Assembly (NCBI RefSeq): GCF_030269365.1
Contig: NZ_BSTF01000009.1
Span: forward strand, 1 to 64,000
DNA length: 64,000 nt
Source of the DNA: Lentzea sp. NBRC 102530
GTDB lineage: Bacteria; Actinomycetota; Actinomycetes; Mycobacteriales; Pseudonocardiaceae
Direction of reading: 5' to 3'
The notes below the pieces were generated by a model. The model had not been told where the DNA came from, ran no database searches, and saw nothing but the letters and a program-made list of their open reading frames with translations. Made by a program: the position numbers and the translations under genes. Positions 24,786-33,369 of this stretch are shown here, one piece after another (position 1 is the first letter of the stretch; each line of letters starts with the position of its first letter).

Positions 24786-26023
24786 CGTTGCGGGTGCGGC
24801 TGGTGGTGGTGCTCGTCGCCCTGGCGGCCGCGGGCCTGTTCAGCACGTGGCTGATCGGCTCCACGGTGATGGAGCGCTACCTGCTCGGCCAGGTCGACGC
24901 GCGGCTGGACCGGGTGGTGGCGGTGCCGCGCGCGTTCCCCCTGCGCGACAACGTGATCGTGCGCGACTCCTCCGGCGTGGTGTCGGGCACGGCGTTCGAC
25001 GGGTTGCCGGCGTTCGGGGAGCTGGTGCCCGGCTCGCACGTGACGGTGGGGTCGCGGCGGGTGGTGGTGCGCGACCTGGACGGCACCGAGCTGATCGCGT
25101 ACGCCGACCAGTCCGAGGTGGATCGGGCGGTCGACGACCTGAGGCTGGCGTTCCTGCTGATCTCGCTGGGGGCTTTGGTCCTGGTCGGGATGGCCGGGTA
25201 CGCCCTGGTCAGGGCTTCGACACGGGCGTTGGAGGAGGTCGAGCAGGTCGCCGGGGAGATTGCGGCCGGTGACCTGTCGCGGCGGGTGCCGGTGCGGCGG
25301 CCCGGGTCGGAGGTGGGGCGGCTGGCGTCGGCGTTGAACACGATGCTGGGGCAGATCGAGTCGGCGTTCGCCGCGCGGGTGTCGTCGGAGAGGCGGATGC
25401 GGCAGTTCGTGGCGGACGCCTCGCACGAACTCCGCACGCCGCTGACGTCGATCCGCGGGTACGCCGAGCTCTACCGGCAGGGCGCGGCTACTTCCGCGTC
25501 GGAGGTGTTGCAGCGGATCGAGGACCACGCCGCCCGGATGGGGGTGCTGGTCGACGACCTGCTGCAACTGGCGCGCCTCGACTCGGAGCAGCCGTTGGTG
25601 CTCGCGGAGGTCGACCTCGTCGTGCTGGTGAACGACGCCGTCGTCGACGCGCGCGTGCACCGGCCGGTGTCGCTGGAACTGCCCGCCGGACCGGTGCGGG
25701 TCGAGGCGGACGAGGCGCGCGTCCGGCAGGTCCTGACGAACCTCCTCGACAACGCCCTCATCCACACCCCACCCGGGACGCCTGTCGACGTCCGGCTGAC
25801 GGCGACGTCGTTCGAAGTCGCCGACCGAGGCCCCGGCATGACCACCGAACAGGCCGCCCGAGCGTTCGAACGCTTCTACCGCGCCGACCCCGCCCGCGGG
25901 CCGGGCGGCACCGGTCTGGGCCTCGCGATCGTCGACGCCCTCGTCGTCGCCCACGGCTGGCGGATCGAGCTCGACACCTCACCCGGCAACGGCGCTGTGT
26001 TCGGCGTGGTCTTCGGGGCGTGA
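24782..26023 (+). CDS. HAMP-containing sensor histidine kinase
   Basis: A 413-aa kinase. Helix 1 is about 7-27. A small extracytoplasmic domain of about 90 residues follows, then helix 2 about 122-143, HAMP about 144-197 and HisKA with His215 in ASHELRTPLTSIRGY. The ATP-binding domain is NLLDNALIHTPPG with DRGPGM and GGTGLGLAIV. The sensor domain is too small to identify a ligand. Its last 45 bases overlap the convergent DUF1479 gene. Confidence 0.93.
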   Translation: MTLRVRLVVVLVALAAAGLFSTWLIGSTVMERYLLGQVDARLDRVVAVPRAFPLRDNVIVRDSSGVVSGTAFDGLPAFGELVPGSHVTVGSRRVVVRDLDGTELIAYADQSEVDRAVDDLRLAFLLISLGALVLVGMAGYALVRASTRALEEVEQVAGEIAAGDLSRRVPVRRPGSEVGRLASALNTMLGQIESAFAARVSSERRMRQFVADASHELRTPLTSIRGYAELYRQGAATSASEVLQRIEDHAARMGVLVDDLLQLARLDSEQPLVLAEVDLVVLVNDAVVDARVHRPVSLELPAGPVRVEADEARVRQVLTNLLDNALIHTPPGTPVDVRLTATSFEVADRGPGMTTEQAARAFERFYRADPARGPGGTGLGLAIVDALVVAHGWRIELDTSPGNGAVFGVVFGA

Positions 26024-27193
26024 GCGGTTGGGCCAGGTGCGTTCGTAGTGCTCTTCCGGGAAGTCGCTGGGGCTAGACCCTGTCACGTGCGCTAGATGGA
26101 TTTGCTTTTGATAGAGGTTGTTACGTTCGCAAGAGGGTGCAGCGGGGATGTACATGACGTTGCCCCAGCCCTGCTGGTCCTGGACGGGCGCGACGCTGTG
26201 GATCATGTCGCAGTGCCACCAGACGCTGTCACCGGCGTGAACGTCCGGAATTCCCGTTAGAGCCTCCAGCAGGAGTGAGTGGTACTCGCTGCTGACCGGG
26301 AAGACCTGGTTGACGGTGACGCCGCACATCTCGTCGTCGGGGACGTCGTCGAGCAGCGGTCGCAGCATCAGGTACGCCATCGCGCCGGGGATCGGGACGG
26401 TGTGCAGCACGCCCTGGTCGTGGGCCATGTCGGAGAGCGCGGTCCAGCCCTGGAAGGTGCGGAAGACCGAGCACATGGTGGTGCCGGGGTACTGCGGGCC
26501 GGTGGTGCGATGGGCGGCGTCCCACGGGTCGTACTGCTCGGGCGTGCCGTCGAACAGGTGCCGGAACGCCTGCTGGTACTCCGCCGTCATCCAGAGGTCG
26601 AGGGTGCCGGGGTCGAGGTGGGTGCCGAGGCCACCGGAGTCGGTACCGGGCGGGCGGCGGCGGATGCGGTCCGGGTAGCCGACGTCGGTGGCCGGGTCGA
26701 ACCAGCCGTCGTGGTGCCAGAGGCCGTTGAGGAAGCGCTGGACGGTGGCCATCCGCGGGTGGCTGCGCGCCTCGGCCTGGGCCGGCGACCAGTAGATCGG
26801 GTAGATCTCGGGCTTCGAACCGACGCTGCCGAAGAAGTCGTCGCCCGGGCCCCGGTACTGGGCGAAGAAGTCGTTGGACTCGACGTAGTCGACGATGGAG
26901 GCGTCCCAGGCCAGCGCCTGGTCGCGGTCGAAGTGGTTGCGGACGACGAGGCAGCCGCGGCGTTTGACCAGGTCGGGGTCGGCGTTGCCGGACTCGATGT
27001 CCGCGTGGTCGAGCTCCGGCCAGCCCTGGCCGGACTTCACGTCCTCGACCTCGCGCCGGATGCGGTCCTCGACGACCGCGAACACCTCTTCGACGGTGCG
27101 ACCGGACGCCTCGATGCGGGCGCGGATCGCTTTCTTGATCTCTTTGACGGCTCCGGGCAGGTCGGCGGGCGTGGTGTCCCAGTTGGGCAGCAT
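25979..27193 (-). CDS. DUF1479 (YbiU-like) protein, probable non-heme Fe/2OG oxygenase fold
   Basis: A 404-aa protein of the DUF1479 family. GTHLDPGTLDLW supplies a possible HxD pair and WWHCDMIHSVAP the distal His, as in iron/2-oxoglutarate dioxygenases. The substrate is unknown. ATG 27193 follows GGAAGGAAG. It is divergent from the ROK regulator, which may control it. It overlaps the kinase gene by 45 bases at the 3' end. Confidence 0.85.
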   Translation of the reverse strand: MLPNWDTTPADLPGAVKEIKKAIRARIEASGRTVEEVFAVVEDRIRREVEDVKSGQGWPELDHADIESGNADPDLVKRRGCLVVRNHFDRDQALAWDASIVDYVESNDFFAQYRGPGDDFFGSVGSKPEIYPIYWSPAQAEARSHPRMATVQRFLNGLWHHDGWFDPATDVGYPDRIRRRPPGTDSGGLGTHLDPGTLDLWMTAEYQQAFRHLFDGTPEQYDPWDAAHRTTGPQYPGTTMCSVFRTFQGWTALSDMAHDQGVLHTVPIPGAMAYLMLRPLLDDVPDDEMCGVTVNQVFPVSSEYHSLLLEALTGIPDVHAGDSVWWHCDMIHSVAPVQDQQGWGNVMYIPAAPSCERNNLYQKQIHLAHVTGSSPSDFPEEHYERTWPNRSRPEDHAEHSAVAG

Positions 27194-27217
27194 CGCGACT
27201 TCCTTCCAGTAAGGCCT

Positions 27218-27274
27218 CCTAACTTGGAACGATAAGCGTGTCGCGCGGTTGTAGGCAAGACCCCTAACTAGAAT
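27218..27274. promoter_or_regulatory. repeated CCTAACT element between DUF1479 and ROK genes
   Basis: CCTAACTTGGAA (27218-27229) and CCTAACTAGAA (27263-27273) are near-identical direct repeats 45 bases apart. The second contains a TAGAAT -10-like box (27269-27274) 8 bases before the ROK start, suggesting a leaderless mRNA. A good candidate for ROK binding to both divergent promoters. Confidence 0.45.
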
Positions 27275-27282
27275 CCGGCGTC

Positions 27283-28368
27283 GTGACCAAGCCGTCGCAG
27301 GAGCTGCTGCGCTCGATCTCCGACGAGCACGTGCTGCGGACGTTGATGTCCGCACGCAAGCTGACGCGCGCCGAACTGGCGGTGGAGACCGGGTTGTCGA
27401 AGCCGACCGTGAGCGAGAGCGTGCGCCGCCTGGTCGAGAGCGGCCTCGTCGCCGACACCGGCGAACGCACCCGCGGCGGCCGCGGCAAGGGCAGGGTCGG
27501 CTCGTTCTACGGCCTCGCCGAGGACATCGGCGTGGCCCTGGTCGTGACGATCGCGCCGGACGGCGTGACGGCGGAGTGCGTCGACGCCCACGGAGACGTC
27601 GTGGGCCGCACGCACCAGCCCGCCGCCGCGGCCGACGTCGCGGCCGTGCTGCCTTCCGTGGTCGCGGAAACCGTTGCGGCGCACAACGTCCGGCTCTGCA
27701 CGGTGAGCGCCGCCGACCCCGTCGACCGGGCGACCGGACGGCTCGTGCACCTGCCCGACTCGCCGTTCCTGGTGGGTGAACTGGACCCGGTCGCGATGCT
27801 GTCACCGTTGCTGCACGGGCCTGTCCTCGTGGACAACGACGTGAACTGGGCGGCCCAGGCCGAACACGCCGCGCTCGGCGTCGCGGACTTCGCCTACCTG
27901 TTCCTCGGCGAGGGCCTGGGTTGTGCCGTCGTACTGGACGGCGAGGTGCGGCGCGGCCGGTCCGGGCTGGCCGGGGAGATCTCGCACCTGATCACGACCG
28001 GGCCGTCCGGGGCGACGCCGTTCATCGAGGTGTTCGGCGAACTCGGGCTGCGCCGACCGGGGTCGACGGCGATCGACGTGCCACGACTGCTCTCCGCCGA
28101 CTTCGCCGTGCTGGCCGGGGCGATCGCCGGTGTCGTGACGGCGCTGGTGACGCTGACCGACCCCGAGGTGGTCGTGGTCGGCGGCTCGTGGGGTCCGGCG
28201 GTGCTGGACGCCGTCCGGGCCGAGTGCTCGCGGTCGCCGCGTCAGGTCTCGCTGGTCGCGGCTTCGGTCGAGGCGCCCTCTCTGGCCGGCGCCCGGGCCG
28301 CCGCCGTGGAGGCGTTGCGGACCGCGCTGGTCAGCCTGGCAGGCTCGCGTACTCCTCGATCCTCGTGA
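27283..28368 (+). CDS. ROK family transcriptional regulator
   Basis: A 361-aa protein with an N-terminal MarR-like helix-turn-helix (LTRAELAVETGLSKPTVSESVRRLVESGLV) and a sugar-kinase-like ROK domain (LVDNDVNWAAQAEHAALG, FLGEGLGCAVVLDGEVRRGRSGLAGEISHL). The Cys-rich zinc motif of classical ROK proteins is missing. Such regulators answer to sugars or sugar phosphates. GTG start. The obvious target is the divergent DUF1479 gene. Confidence 0.9.
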   Translation: MTKPSQELLRSISDEHVLRTLMSARKLTRAELAVETGLSKPTVSESVRRLVESGLVADTGERTRGGRGKGRVGSFYGLAEDIGVALVVTIAPDGVTAECVDAHGDVVGRTHQPAAAADVAAVLPSVVAETVAAHNVRLCTVSAADPVDRATGRLVHLPDSPFLVGELDPVAMLSPLLHGPVLVDNDVNWAAQAEHAALGVADFAYLFLGEGLGCAVVLDGEVRRGRSGLAGEISHLITTGPSGATPFIEVFGELGLRRPGSTAIDVPRLLSADFAVLAGAIAGVVTALVTLTDPEVVVVGGSWGPAVLDAVRAECSRSPRQVSLVAASVEAPSLAGARAAAVEALRTALVSLAGSRTPRSS

Positions 28369-29374
28369 TGAGGCCGTCCTCGAAGCGGAAGTAGACGGCG
28401 GCGTCCACTCGGAACAGTCCACCGTCCTTCGTGGCGACGTTCACGACGTGCTGCTGCAACACCTCTCCCGGCTGTTCGAACTGCCTCGTGATGTCGTAGC
28501 GCATCGACTCGATCGGTTCGATCTGCGCCCGCATGCCGGCGATGTTCTCGCCGATGCCGGAGTCGCCCTTGCCGTCGTTGTGCCAGACCGTGGCGTCGGC
28601 CGAGCACATCGCCCTCGCCTCGGTCCACTCGCGGTTCTCCAGGTGGCGCAGGTAGGTGGTGGCCCTGGCCTTCAGGTCGTACATGAGCGCTCGTTCTCCT
28701 GCTTCGACTCGGATCGGGAGGTGGTTGCCGGGCGGGGACAGCGGGCAGGTGAAGACGGCCGGGACCAGGTGGTGGTGCGAGAGGGTGGCCTGGTTGAAGT
28801 CGACCGTGAACCTCGTGCCGGGTTCGTGTTGCGGCAGGACGAGCCAACGGCCGATACCCGGCGTCCCGGCGCCGCTGGTCTCGTCGGTGAAGACGACGAG
28901 TCGTTGGCCCGGCATGGTTTCCAGGACGGTGAGGACGTGCTCCTCGCCGTCGATCGTGACCGCCAGGTCCACCGGCGCGTTGACCGGCCGGGTGGTGCGG
29001 GGCGCGGTCAGGTGCTCGACCTCGACGTACCGATCCTGTTGTGCCGCACGGAATTCGCCTTCGAAGACCCAGGCCGGGTCGTAGGAGTAGGTGTCGATGC
29101 CTTGCAGGCCTGACTGCGCCAACGCCTTGTCGTCCTTGACGACCACGCCGTAGAAGCCGTCGGCACCGCCGGTGAGCGCCGTGCGGCCGTCGGCGAGTTC
29201 GGTGACGCCGTCGACCTCGGTGTCGTTGAAGGTCAGGGCGCCCCCGACCACCCGCCACCGTCCCGGAACGCCGGGGAGTTCCACCGGCCGGTCGCTCACG
29301 GTCCCCTTGGCGACGACCTTCACCTTGTCGGTGATCTCGGCCAGCCTGGCCTCCCGCCACTGCTCGTAGGTCAC
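28331..29374 (-). CDS. DUF1684 protein fused to an NTF2/SnoaL-like domain
   Basis: A 347-aa protein. Residues 1-230 are DUF1684 (TYEQWREARLAEI, GIGRWLVLP, TVDFNQATLSHH, FTCPLSPPGNHLPIRVEAGER). Residues about 233-347 form an NTF2-like barrel (ATTYLRHLENREWTEARAMCSADATVWHND, VDAAVYFRFEDGLITRIEEY). Each exists alone in other proteins; the fusion is unusual. GTG 29374 overlaps the methyltransferase stop as GTGA. Its stop region overlaps the ROK gene by 38 bases. Confidence 0.8.
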   Translation of the reverse strand: MTYEQWREARLAEITDKVKVVAKGTVSDRPVELPGVPGRWRVVGGALTFNDTEVDGVTELADGRTALTGGADGFYGVVVKDDKALAQSGLQGIDTYSYDPAWVFEGEFRAAQQDRYVEVEHLTAPRTTRPVNAPVDLAVTIDGEEHVLTVLETMPGQRLVVFTDETSGAGTPGIGRWLVLPQHEPGTRFTVDFNQATLSHHHLVPAVFTCPLSPPGNHLPIRVEAGERALMYDLKARATTYLRHLENREWTEARAMCSADATVWHNDGKGDSGIGENIAGMRAQIEPIESMRYDITRQFEQPGEVLQQHVVNVATKDGGLFRVDAAVYFRFEDGLITRIEEYASLPG

Positions 29375-30210
29375 TTCCGGGCCGTCCAGACGGTGCGTTC
29401 GGTGTGCAGGGCCAGGTCGTCGCGGCCGAGGGCGGTTTCCAGGGCCTCGGGGGCGAGTTGCCTGCCCAGCACGACGCGGGCGTAGCGTTCCACGGCCGCT
29501 GACCGTTCGATGTGGACGGTGATGGTGCGTTCGTCCTCGACGGTGAAGCCCGCCCCGACGAGCTTCGGGCCCCAGTCCGCACCGCGGTGCGGAAGGCGCT
29601 CGTCGGGGCCGTCCGGGGCCTGCTCGGGGAAGAACCGCGGCATGCCCGCGAGTTCGACGACGGCCAGGACGCCGTTCGGGGCGAGGGTCTTGCGCAGCTG
29701 GGCGAGGGTGTGGGCCGGGTCGGCCATGTGGTGCAGCGACGCCGAGGCCCAGACGAGGTCGGGGGTGCCGAGGTCCGGCCAGTCGGTGTCGAGGTCCGCC
29801 AGGACGGTGTGGATCCGGTCGGCCACGCCTCGTTCGCCCGCCTTGGCGCGCAGGCGCTGGAGGTGGTCCAGCGAGGAGTCGACGGCGGTGAGGTGCGCCT
29901 CGGGGAAACGGTCCAGCAGGGCGAACGTGCCCGCGCCCGTGCCCGCGCCGAGGTCGACGATCTGGGCGGGGCTCGTCACCGGGAGGCGGTCGATGATCTC
30001 GGCGGTGTGGGTGGCCAGGAGCTCGGCGTCGAGGTCGAGGATCTCGGCCTGGTCGACGCCGTCCGCGTGACCATGCCCGTGGCCTCCGCCGTGCCCGTGG
30101 CCATGTCCGTGCCCGTGGCCATGTCCGTGGCCTCCGCCATCCCCGTGCCCGTGGCCATGTCCGTGGCCTCCGCCATCCCCATGCCCGTGGCCGTGTCCGT
30201 GTTCGCTCAT
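29371..30210 (-). CDS. SAM-dependent methyltransferase with His-Gly-rich N-terminus
   Basis: A 279-aa class I methyltransferase (motif I IVDLGAGTGAGTFALL, then LVWASASLHHMADPAHTL). The first 50 residues are a His-Gly repeat with 18 His and two DGGG breaks, very likely able to bind Zn or Ni. The real catalytic fold begins near residue 55. ATG 30210 has only a weak GGGGG upstream. It lies downstream of the XRE-cupin regulator and is coupled to the DUF1684 gene. The methyl acceptor is unknown. Confidence 0.82.
   Translation of the reverse strand: MSEHGHGHGHGDGGGHGHGHGHGDGGGHGHGHGHGHGHGHGGGHGHGHADGVDQAEILDLDAELLATHTAEIIDRLPVTSPAQIVDLGAGTGAGTFALLDRFPEAHLTAVDSSLDHLQRLRAKAGERGVADRIHTVLADLDTDWPDLGTPDLVWASASLHHMADPAHTLAQLRKTLAPNGVLAVVELAGMPRFFPEQAPDGPDERLPHRGADWGPKLVGAGFTVEDERTITVHIERSAAVERYARVVLGRQLAPEALETALGRDDLALHTERTVWTARK
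30068..30199 (-). repeat. GC-rich minisatellite coding the His-Gly tract
   Basis: Within the methyltransferase gene, a 36-base unit (12 codons, GDGGGHGHGHGH) occurs twice in exact tandem, followed by an 18-base half unit. All units are multiples of 3, so copy-number slippage would lengthen or shorten the His tract without breaking the frame. Confidence 0.8.
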
Positions 30211-30300
30211 GCCCCCAACGTAGGTCGGCCATGCGCCTCGTGCACGACCCCTTGCGCAAACGGCAAGAAGCTCAGCTCGCGCGGTGCCGTCCGCGCAAGA

Positions 30301-30873
30301 TCACGCCTTCTGCCTGTCGGCGTGGTGGCCGCGGCGCGCCTCCCGGTCGAAGATGCCGAGGATCTCGCACGGTCCCCCGGCCGTGCCGATCGCGTGCGGG
30401 AGCATCGTCGGGAACTCCGCGGCCTGGTTGGTCTCGACCCGGAACCGCCGGTTGCCCAGCAGCAGGACGGCCGTGCCCGACAGCACCACCAGCCACTCAC
30501 GGCCGGAGTGGGCGCGCAGCGAGGCCGGGTTGTCGGGTGGCGGGGTGGTCATCCGCTGGCGCATCACGGTCATGCCCGGTTCCGCCTTGATCGGCCAGCG
30601 CATGGTGCCGTGGGCGCCGTCGAGCATCGGGCTGACGATGACGTCGTCGGTGTCGGTCTCCACGAGCTGGTCCAGTGACGTGTCGAGGGCGCGCGCCAGG
30701 GTCACCAGCTGGTCGAGGGCGAGGCGGCGCTGGCCGTTCTCGATGCGGCTCAGCGACGACGGGCTGAGCTTCGCCCGCGTGGCCAGTTCGTCGAGCGACC
30801 AGCCCTGGGCCACGCGCAGGGCGCGGATCCGCTTGCGCACGAGGCCGTCCAGATCGCCGTCTTCTTGCGTCAT
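30301..30873 (-). CDS. XRE regulator with C-terminal cupin domain
   Basis: A 190-aa regulator. Helix-turn-helix residues about 12-65 (WSLDELATRAKLSPSSLSRIENGQRRL) are followed by a cupin (about 80-185, SGREWLVVLSGTAVLLLG and PHAIGTAGGPCEILGIFDRE). The family senses small molecules or metals through the cupin. The start lies 48 bases from the divergent MFS gene, which is the likely target. The His-rich methyltransferase follows in the same direction. Confidence 0.88.
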   Translation of the reverse strand: MTQEDGDLDGLVRKRIRALRVAQGWSLDELATRAKLSPSSLSRIENGQRRLALDQLVTLARALDTSLDQLVETDTDDVIVSPMLDGAHGTMRWPIKAEPGMTVMRQRMTTPPPDNPASLRAHSGREWLVVLSGTAVLLLGNRRFRVETNQAAEFPTMLPHAIGTAGGPCEILGIFDREARRGHHADRQKA

Positions 30874-30921
30874 GCGCACGATCGTATGTCTGTGGGGCAA
30901 ACGCCGCCTAGCTTCGCCGGC

Positions 30922-32220
30922 ATGACCAGAACGAAGACCCTGATCGCGGTGTGCGTGGCGTTGATGGCCGTGATCTCGTCGGTGACCGGCCTCAACGTCG
31001 CCCAGCCGCACCTCGCCGCCGAGTTCGGCGCGTCGCAGAGCACGGTGCTGTGGATCATCAACGGGTACGTGCTGACGCTGGCCGCGTTGCTGCTGCCGCT
31101 GGGGGCCGCCGGCGACCGGTGGGGGCGGCGGCCGGTGCTGATCGGCGGGCTCGTGGTGTTCGGGGTGGCGAACGTGGTGGCGGGCCTCGCCCCGACGGCC
31201 GGGGTGCTGCTGGCGGCGCGGGTGGTGGCCGGGGTCGGGGCAGCGACGATCATGCCCGTCACGCTGGCGGTGATCACCTCGACGTTCCCGGAGAAGGAAC
31301 GCGGGCGCGCCATCGGCGTGTGGACCGGCGTCGCGGGTGGCGGCGGGTTGCTCGGGATGTTCCTGTCGGCGGTGCTCGTCGACGTCGCGAGCTGGCGGTT
31401 CCTGTTCGTGCTGCCCGTCGCGCTCGTGGTCGTCGCGGTGGTGATGGCGGTGCGGGAGGTGCCGGACTCGCGGGAGGTGCGGCCGTTCGACGTGGTCGGC
31501 GCGGTGACGTCCGCGGTCGCGGTGACCGGGTTGATCTACTTCCTGCACGAGGGCGGCCTGTTCGGTCTCGCCATCGGGGCCGTGGCGGCGGTGGCGTTCG
31601 TGGTGTGGGAGTTGCGGCATCCCGTGCCGTTGCTGGACATCAGGCTGTTCCGCGAACGATCGCTGGCCACCGGATCGCTGGTGCTGCTGGTGGTGTTCGG
31701 CGTGCAGGCCGGGGTGTCGATCGTGCTGTACCCGTTCTTCCAGACCGTGCTGGGGTGGTCGGGGCTGGTGGCGACGGTGGCGTTGCTGCCGATGGCCGGC
31801 GTGATGATGGTGGTGTCCGGCCTGGCGCCGCGCCTGGCCGAACGGGTGGGCGCGCGCGTGACGATGAGCGCCGGAATCCTGTTGGGCGGCTTGGGGTTGG
31901 CGTCCATGGCGGTGTTCGTGGACGGCGGGTACCTCGCCGTGCTGCCGGGCATGATCGCGATGGGCGCGGGCATGGGGCTGTCGATGCCGCCCGCCACCGA
32001 GGCGATCACCGGTTCCCTGCTCCAGGAGCAGCAGGGCGTGGCGTCGGCGTTGAACGACGTCACGCGCGAGTTCGGCACGGCGCTCGGGATCGCGTTGCTG
32101 GGAGCGATGGTGGCGAACGCGGTCGACGCCGGCGGGTCCTTTGTGGAGGGATGGCGGACCGCCATGTGGGCCGGCGTGGCCCTCATGGCGGTCCTGTTCG
32201 GCGTCGCTATGCGTCGATGA
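30922..32220 (+). CDS. MFS drug-type exporter (DHA2-like)
   Basis: A 432-aa membrane protein. Motif A-like GAAGDRWGRRPVLIGG lies after helix 2, motif C-like GVWTGVAGGGGLLGMFLSAVL in helix 5, and it has about 12-14 helices. It is likely a proton-coupled exporter of hydrophobic compounds. TAGCTT at 30909-30914 is 7 bases before the ATG (possible leaderless start). The adjacent divergent XRE-cupin is the probable regulator. It overlaps the convergent monooxygenase gene by 14 bases. Confidence 0.9.
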   Translation: MTRTKTLIAVCVALMAVISSVTGLNVAQPHLAAEFGASQSTVLWIINGYVLTLAALLLPLGAAGDRWGRRPVLIGGLVVFGVANVVAGLAPTAGVLLAARVVAGVGAATIMPVTLAVITSTFPEKERGRAIGVWTGVAGGGGLLGMFLSAVLVDVASWRFLFVLPVALVVVAVVMAVREVPDSREVRPFDVVGAVTSAVAVTGLIYFLHEGGLFGLAIGAVAAVAFVVWELRHPVPLLDIRLFRERSLATGSLVLLVVFGVQAGVSIVLYPFFQTVLGWSGLVATVALLPMAGVMMVVSGLAPRLAERVGARVTMSAGILLGGLGLASMAVFVDGGYLAVLPGMIAMGAGMGLSMPPATEAITGSLLQEQQGVASALNDVTREFGTALGIALLGAMVANAVDAGGSFVEGWRTAMWAGVALMAVLFGVAMRR

Positions 32221-33259
32221 GCAGGTCGAGCAGCTTCTGCGGGGCGTCGTCGCCGAAGAGGCTCTGCACGGTGACCTCGGTGTCGGCGGCGGTCTTGGCC
32301 GCACGCTCGAACATGGCCTTCTCGTAGGTCGCCAGCGCGGTCTCGACGTCGGACGACGCCAGCGCCGACGCCAGCTCGGCGCCGTCGAGCATGGCGAGGT
32401 TCGCGCCCTCACCGTTGGGCGGCGACAGGTGCGCGGCGTCGCCGACGAGCGTCACGCCCGGCACGCGGTCCCAGCGGTGGTCGTTCGGCAGGGCGTGGTG
32501 GGCACGCAGGAGGGGCGTGGTGTCGGTGTCGAGGATCAACGACCGCAGCTCCGGCGCCCACCCCTCGAAGTGCCGCGCCACCTGGACGGGATCGGTGACG
32601 TCGAACGTCTCGAACCACTCCAGCGGCCGGTGGAACTCGACGTAGGTGTGCAGCAGGCCGCCCGCCTCGCGGTGGGCGAAGATGCCGCGGTCCTTGCCTG
32701 GCGCGAAGAGCGACCCGCCCCCGACCGCCTTCGCGGTGGCCGGGTACCGCGTGTCGGCGTCGTGGATGAAGGTCTCGACGAACGCCGACCCCGCGTACAC
32801 CGGCCTGGCATCCGACACCAACGGCCTCACCCGCGACCACGCCCCATCGGCACCGACCAGCACGTCGGTCTCCAGCACGCCCGGGTCCGTGACCTTGCTC
32901 CCCCACCGCACGGTGCCGGCCGGCAGCGAGTCGAGCAGCATCTGCCGCAGGTCGGCGCGCTGCACCTCGGGCCGCCCGCCGCTGCCGTCGTCGGCCTTCT
33001 CGAACAGGACGGTGCCGTCGTTCTCCAGCACCCGCATGGCCTGCCGCCCCGGCAGCACCAGCCGTTGGAACTCCTCCATCAGACCGGCGGCCTCGACGGC
33101 GATCTGCCCGTTGTAGTCGTGGATGTCCAGCATGCCGCCCTGCGAGCGCGCCGTCGGCGACTCCTCCGCCTCGTGGACGACGGACGGGATGCCGTGGACG
33201 TGCAGCACGCGGGCGAGCGTGAGACCGCCGAGTCCGGCACCGATGATCGTGACGCGCAT
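32207..33259 (-). CDS. TetX-like FAD-dependent monooxygenase
   Basis: A 350-aa flavoprotein. FAD motifs are VTIIGAGLGGLTLARVL, LVGADGAWSRVRPLV and LVGDAAHLSPPNGEGANLAMLDGAEL. Size and spacing match the TetX group of antibiotic- or aromatic-hydroxylating enzymes. ATG 33259 follows AGGGGAG. Its real substrate cannot be inferred; tetracycline inactivation is only one possibility. Confidence 0.88.
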   Translation of the reverse strand: MRVTIIGAGLGGLTLARVLHVHGIPSVVHEAEESPTARSQGGMLDIHDYNGQIAVEAAGLMEEFQRLVLPGRQAMRVLENDGTVLFEKADDGSGGRPEVQRADLRQMLLDSLPAGTVRWGSKVTDPGVLETDVLVGADGAWSRVRPLVSDARPVYAGSAFVETFIHDADTRYPATAKAVGGGSLFAPGKDRGIFAHREAGGLLHTYVEFHRPLEWFETFDVTDPVQVARHFEGWAPELRSLILDTDTTPLLRAHHALPNDHRWDRVPGVTLVGDAAHLSPPNGEGANLAMLDGAELASALASSDVETALATYEKAMFERAAKTAADTEVTVQSLFGDDAPQKLLDLLIDA

Positions 33260-33271
33260 GGAAGTGACTCC

Positions 33272-33355
33272 CCTGGTCGGACCGTGCCGCCTCCCTGACG
33301 GCACGACCAGGTTCACCCCCGGCGCTGGCAGCCCCCGCTCACCTCACTGGCAGTG
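33272..33355 (-). promoter_or_regulatory. hairpin and palindrome upstream of the TetX-like gene
   Basis: Positions 33272-33311 can fold as CCTGGT/ACCAGG closing CGTGCCG/CGGCACG around a 9-base loop, with a 5-base bulge. Positions 33345-33355 are the perfect palindrome CACTGGCAGTG. The first may be a 5'-UTR structure or the terminator of the dgoD operon ending at 33370. The second looks like an operator. There is no gene in 33260-33369. Confidence 0.4.
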
Positions 33356-33369
33356 GCTGATAGCGCCTG

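Noticed and set aside
30211..30300. Zur- or Fur-type box upstream of the His-rich methyltransferase
   Set aside because: Only a weak CTTGC/GCAAG repeat is present; it does not resemble the AT-rich consensus of those regulators.
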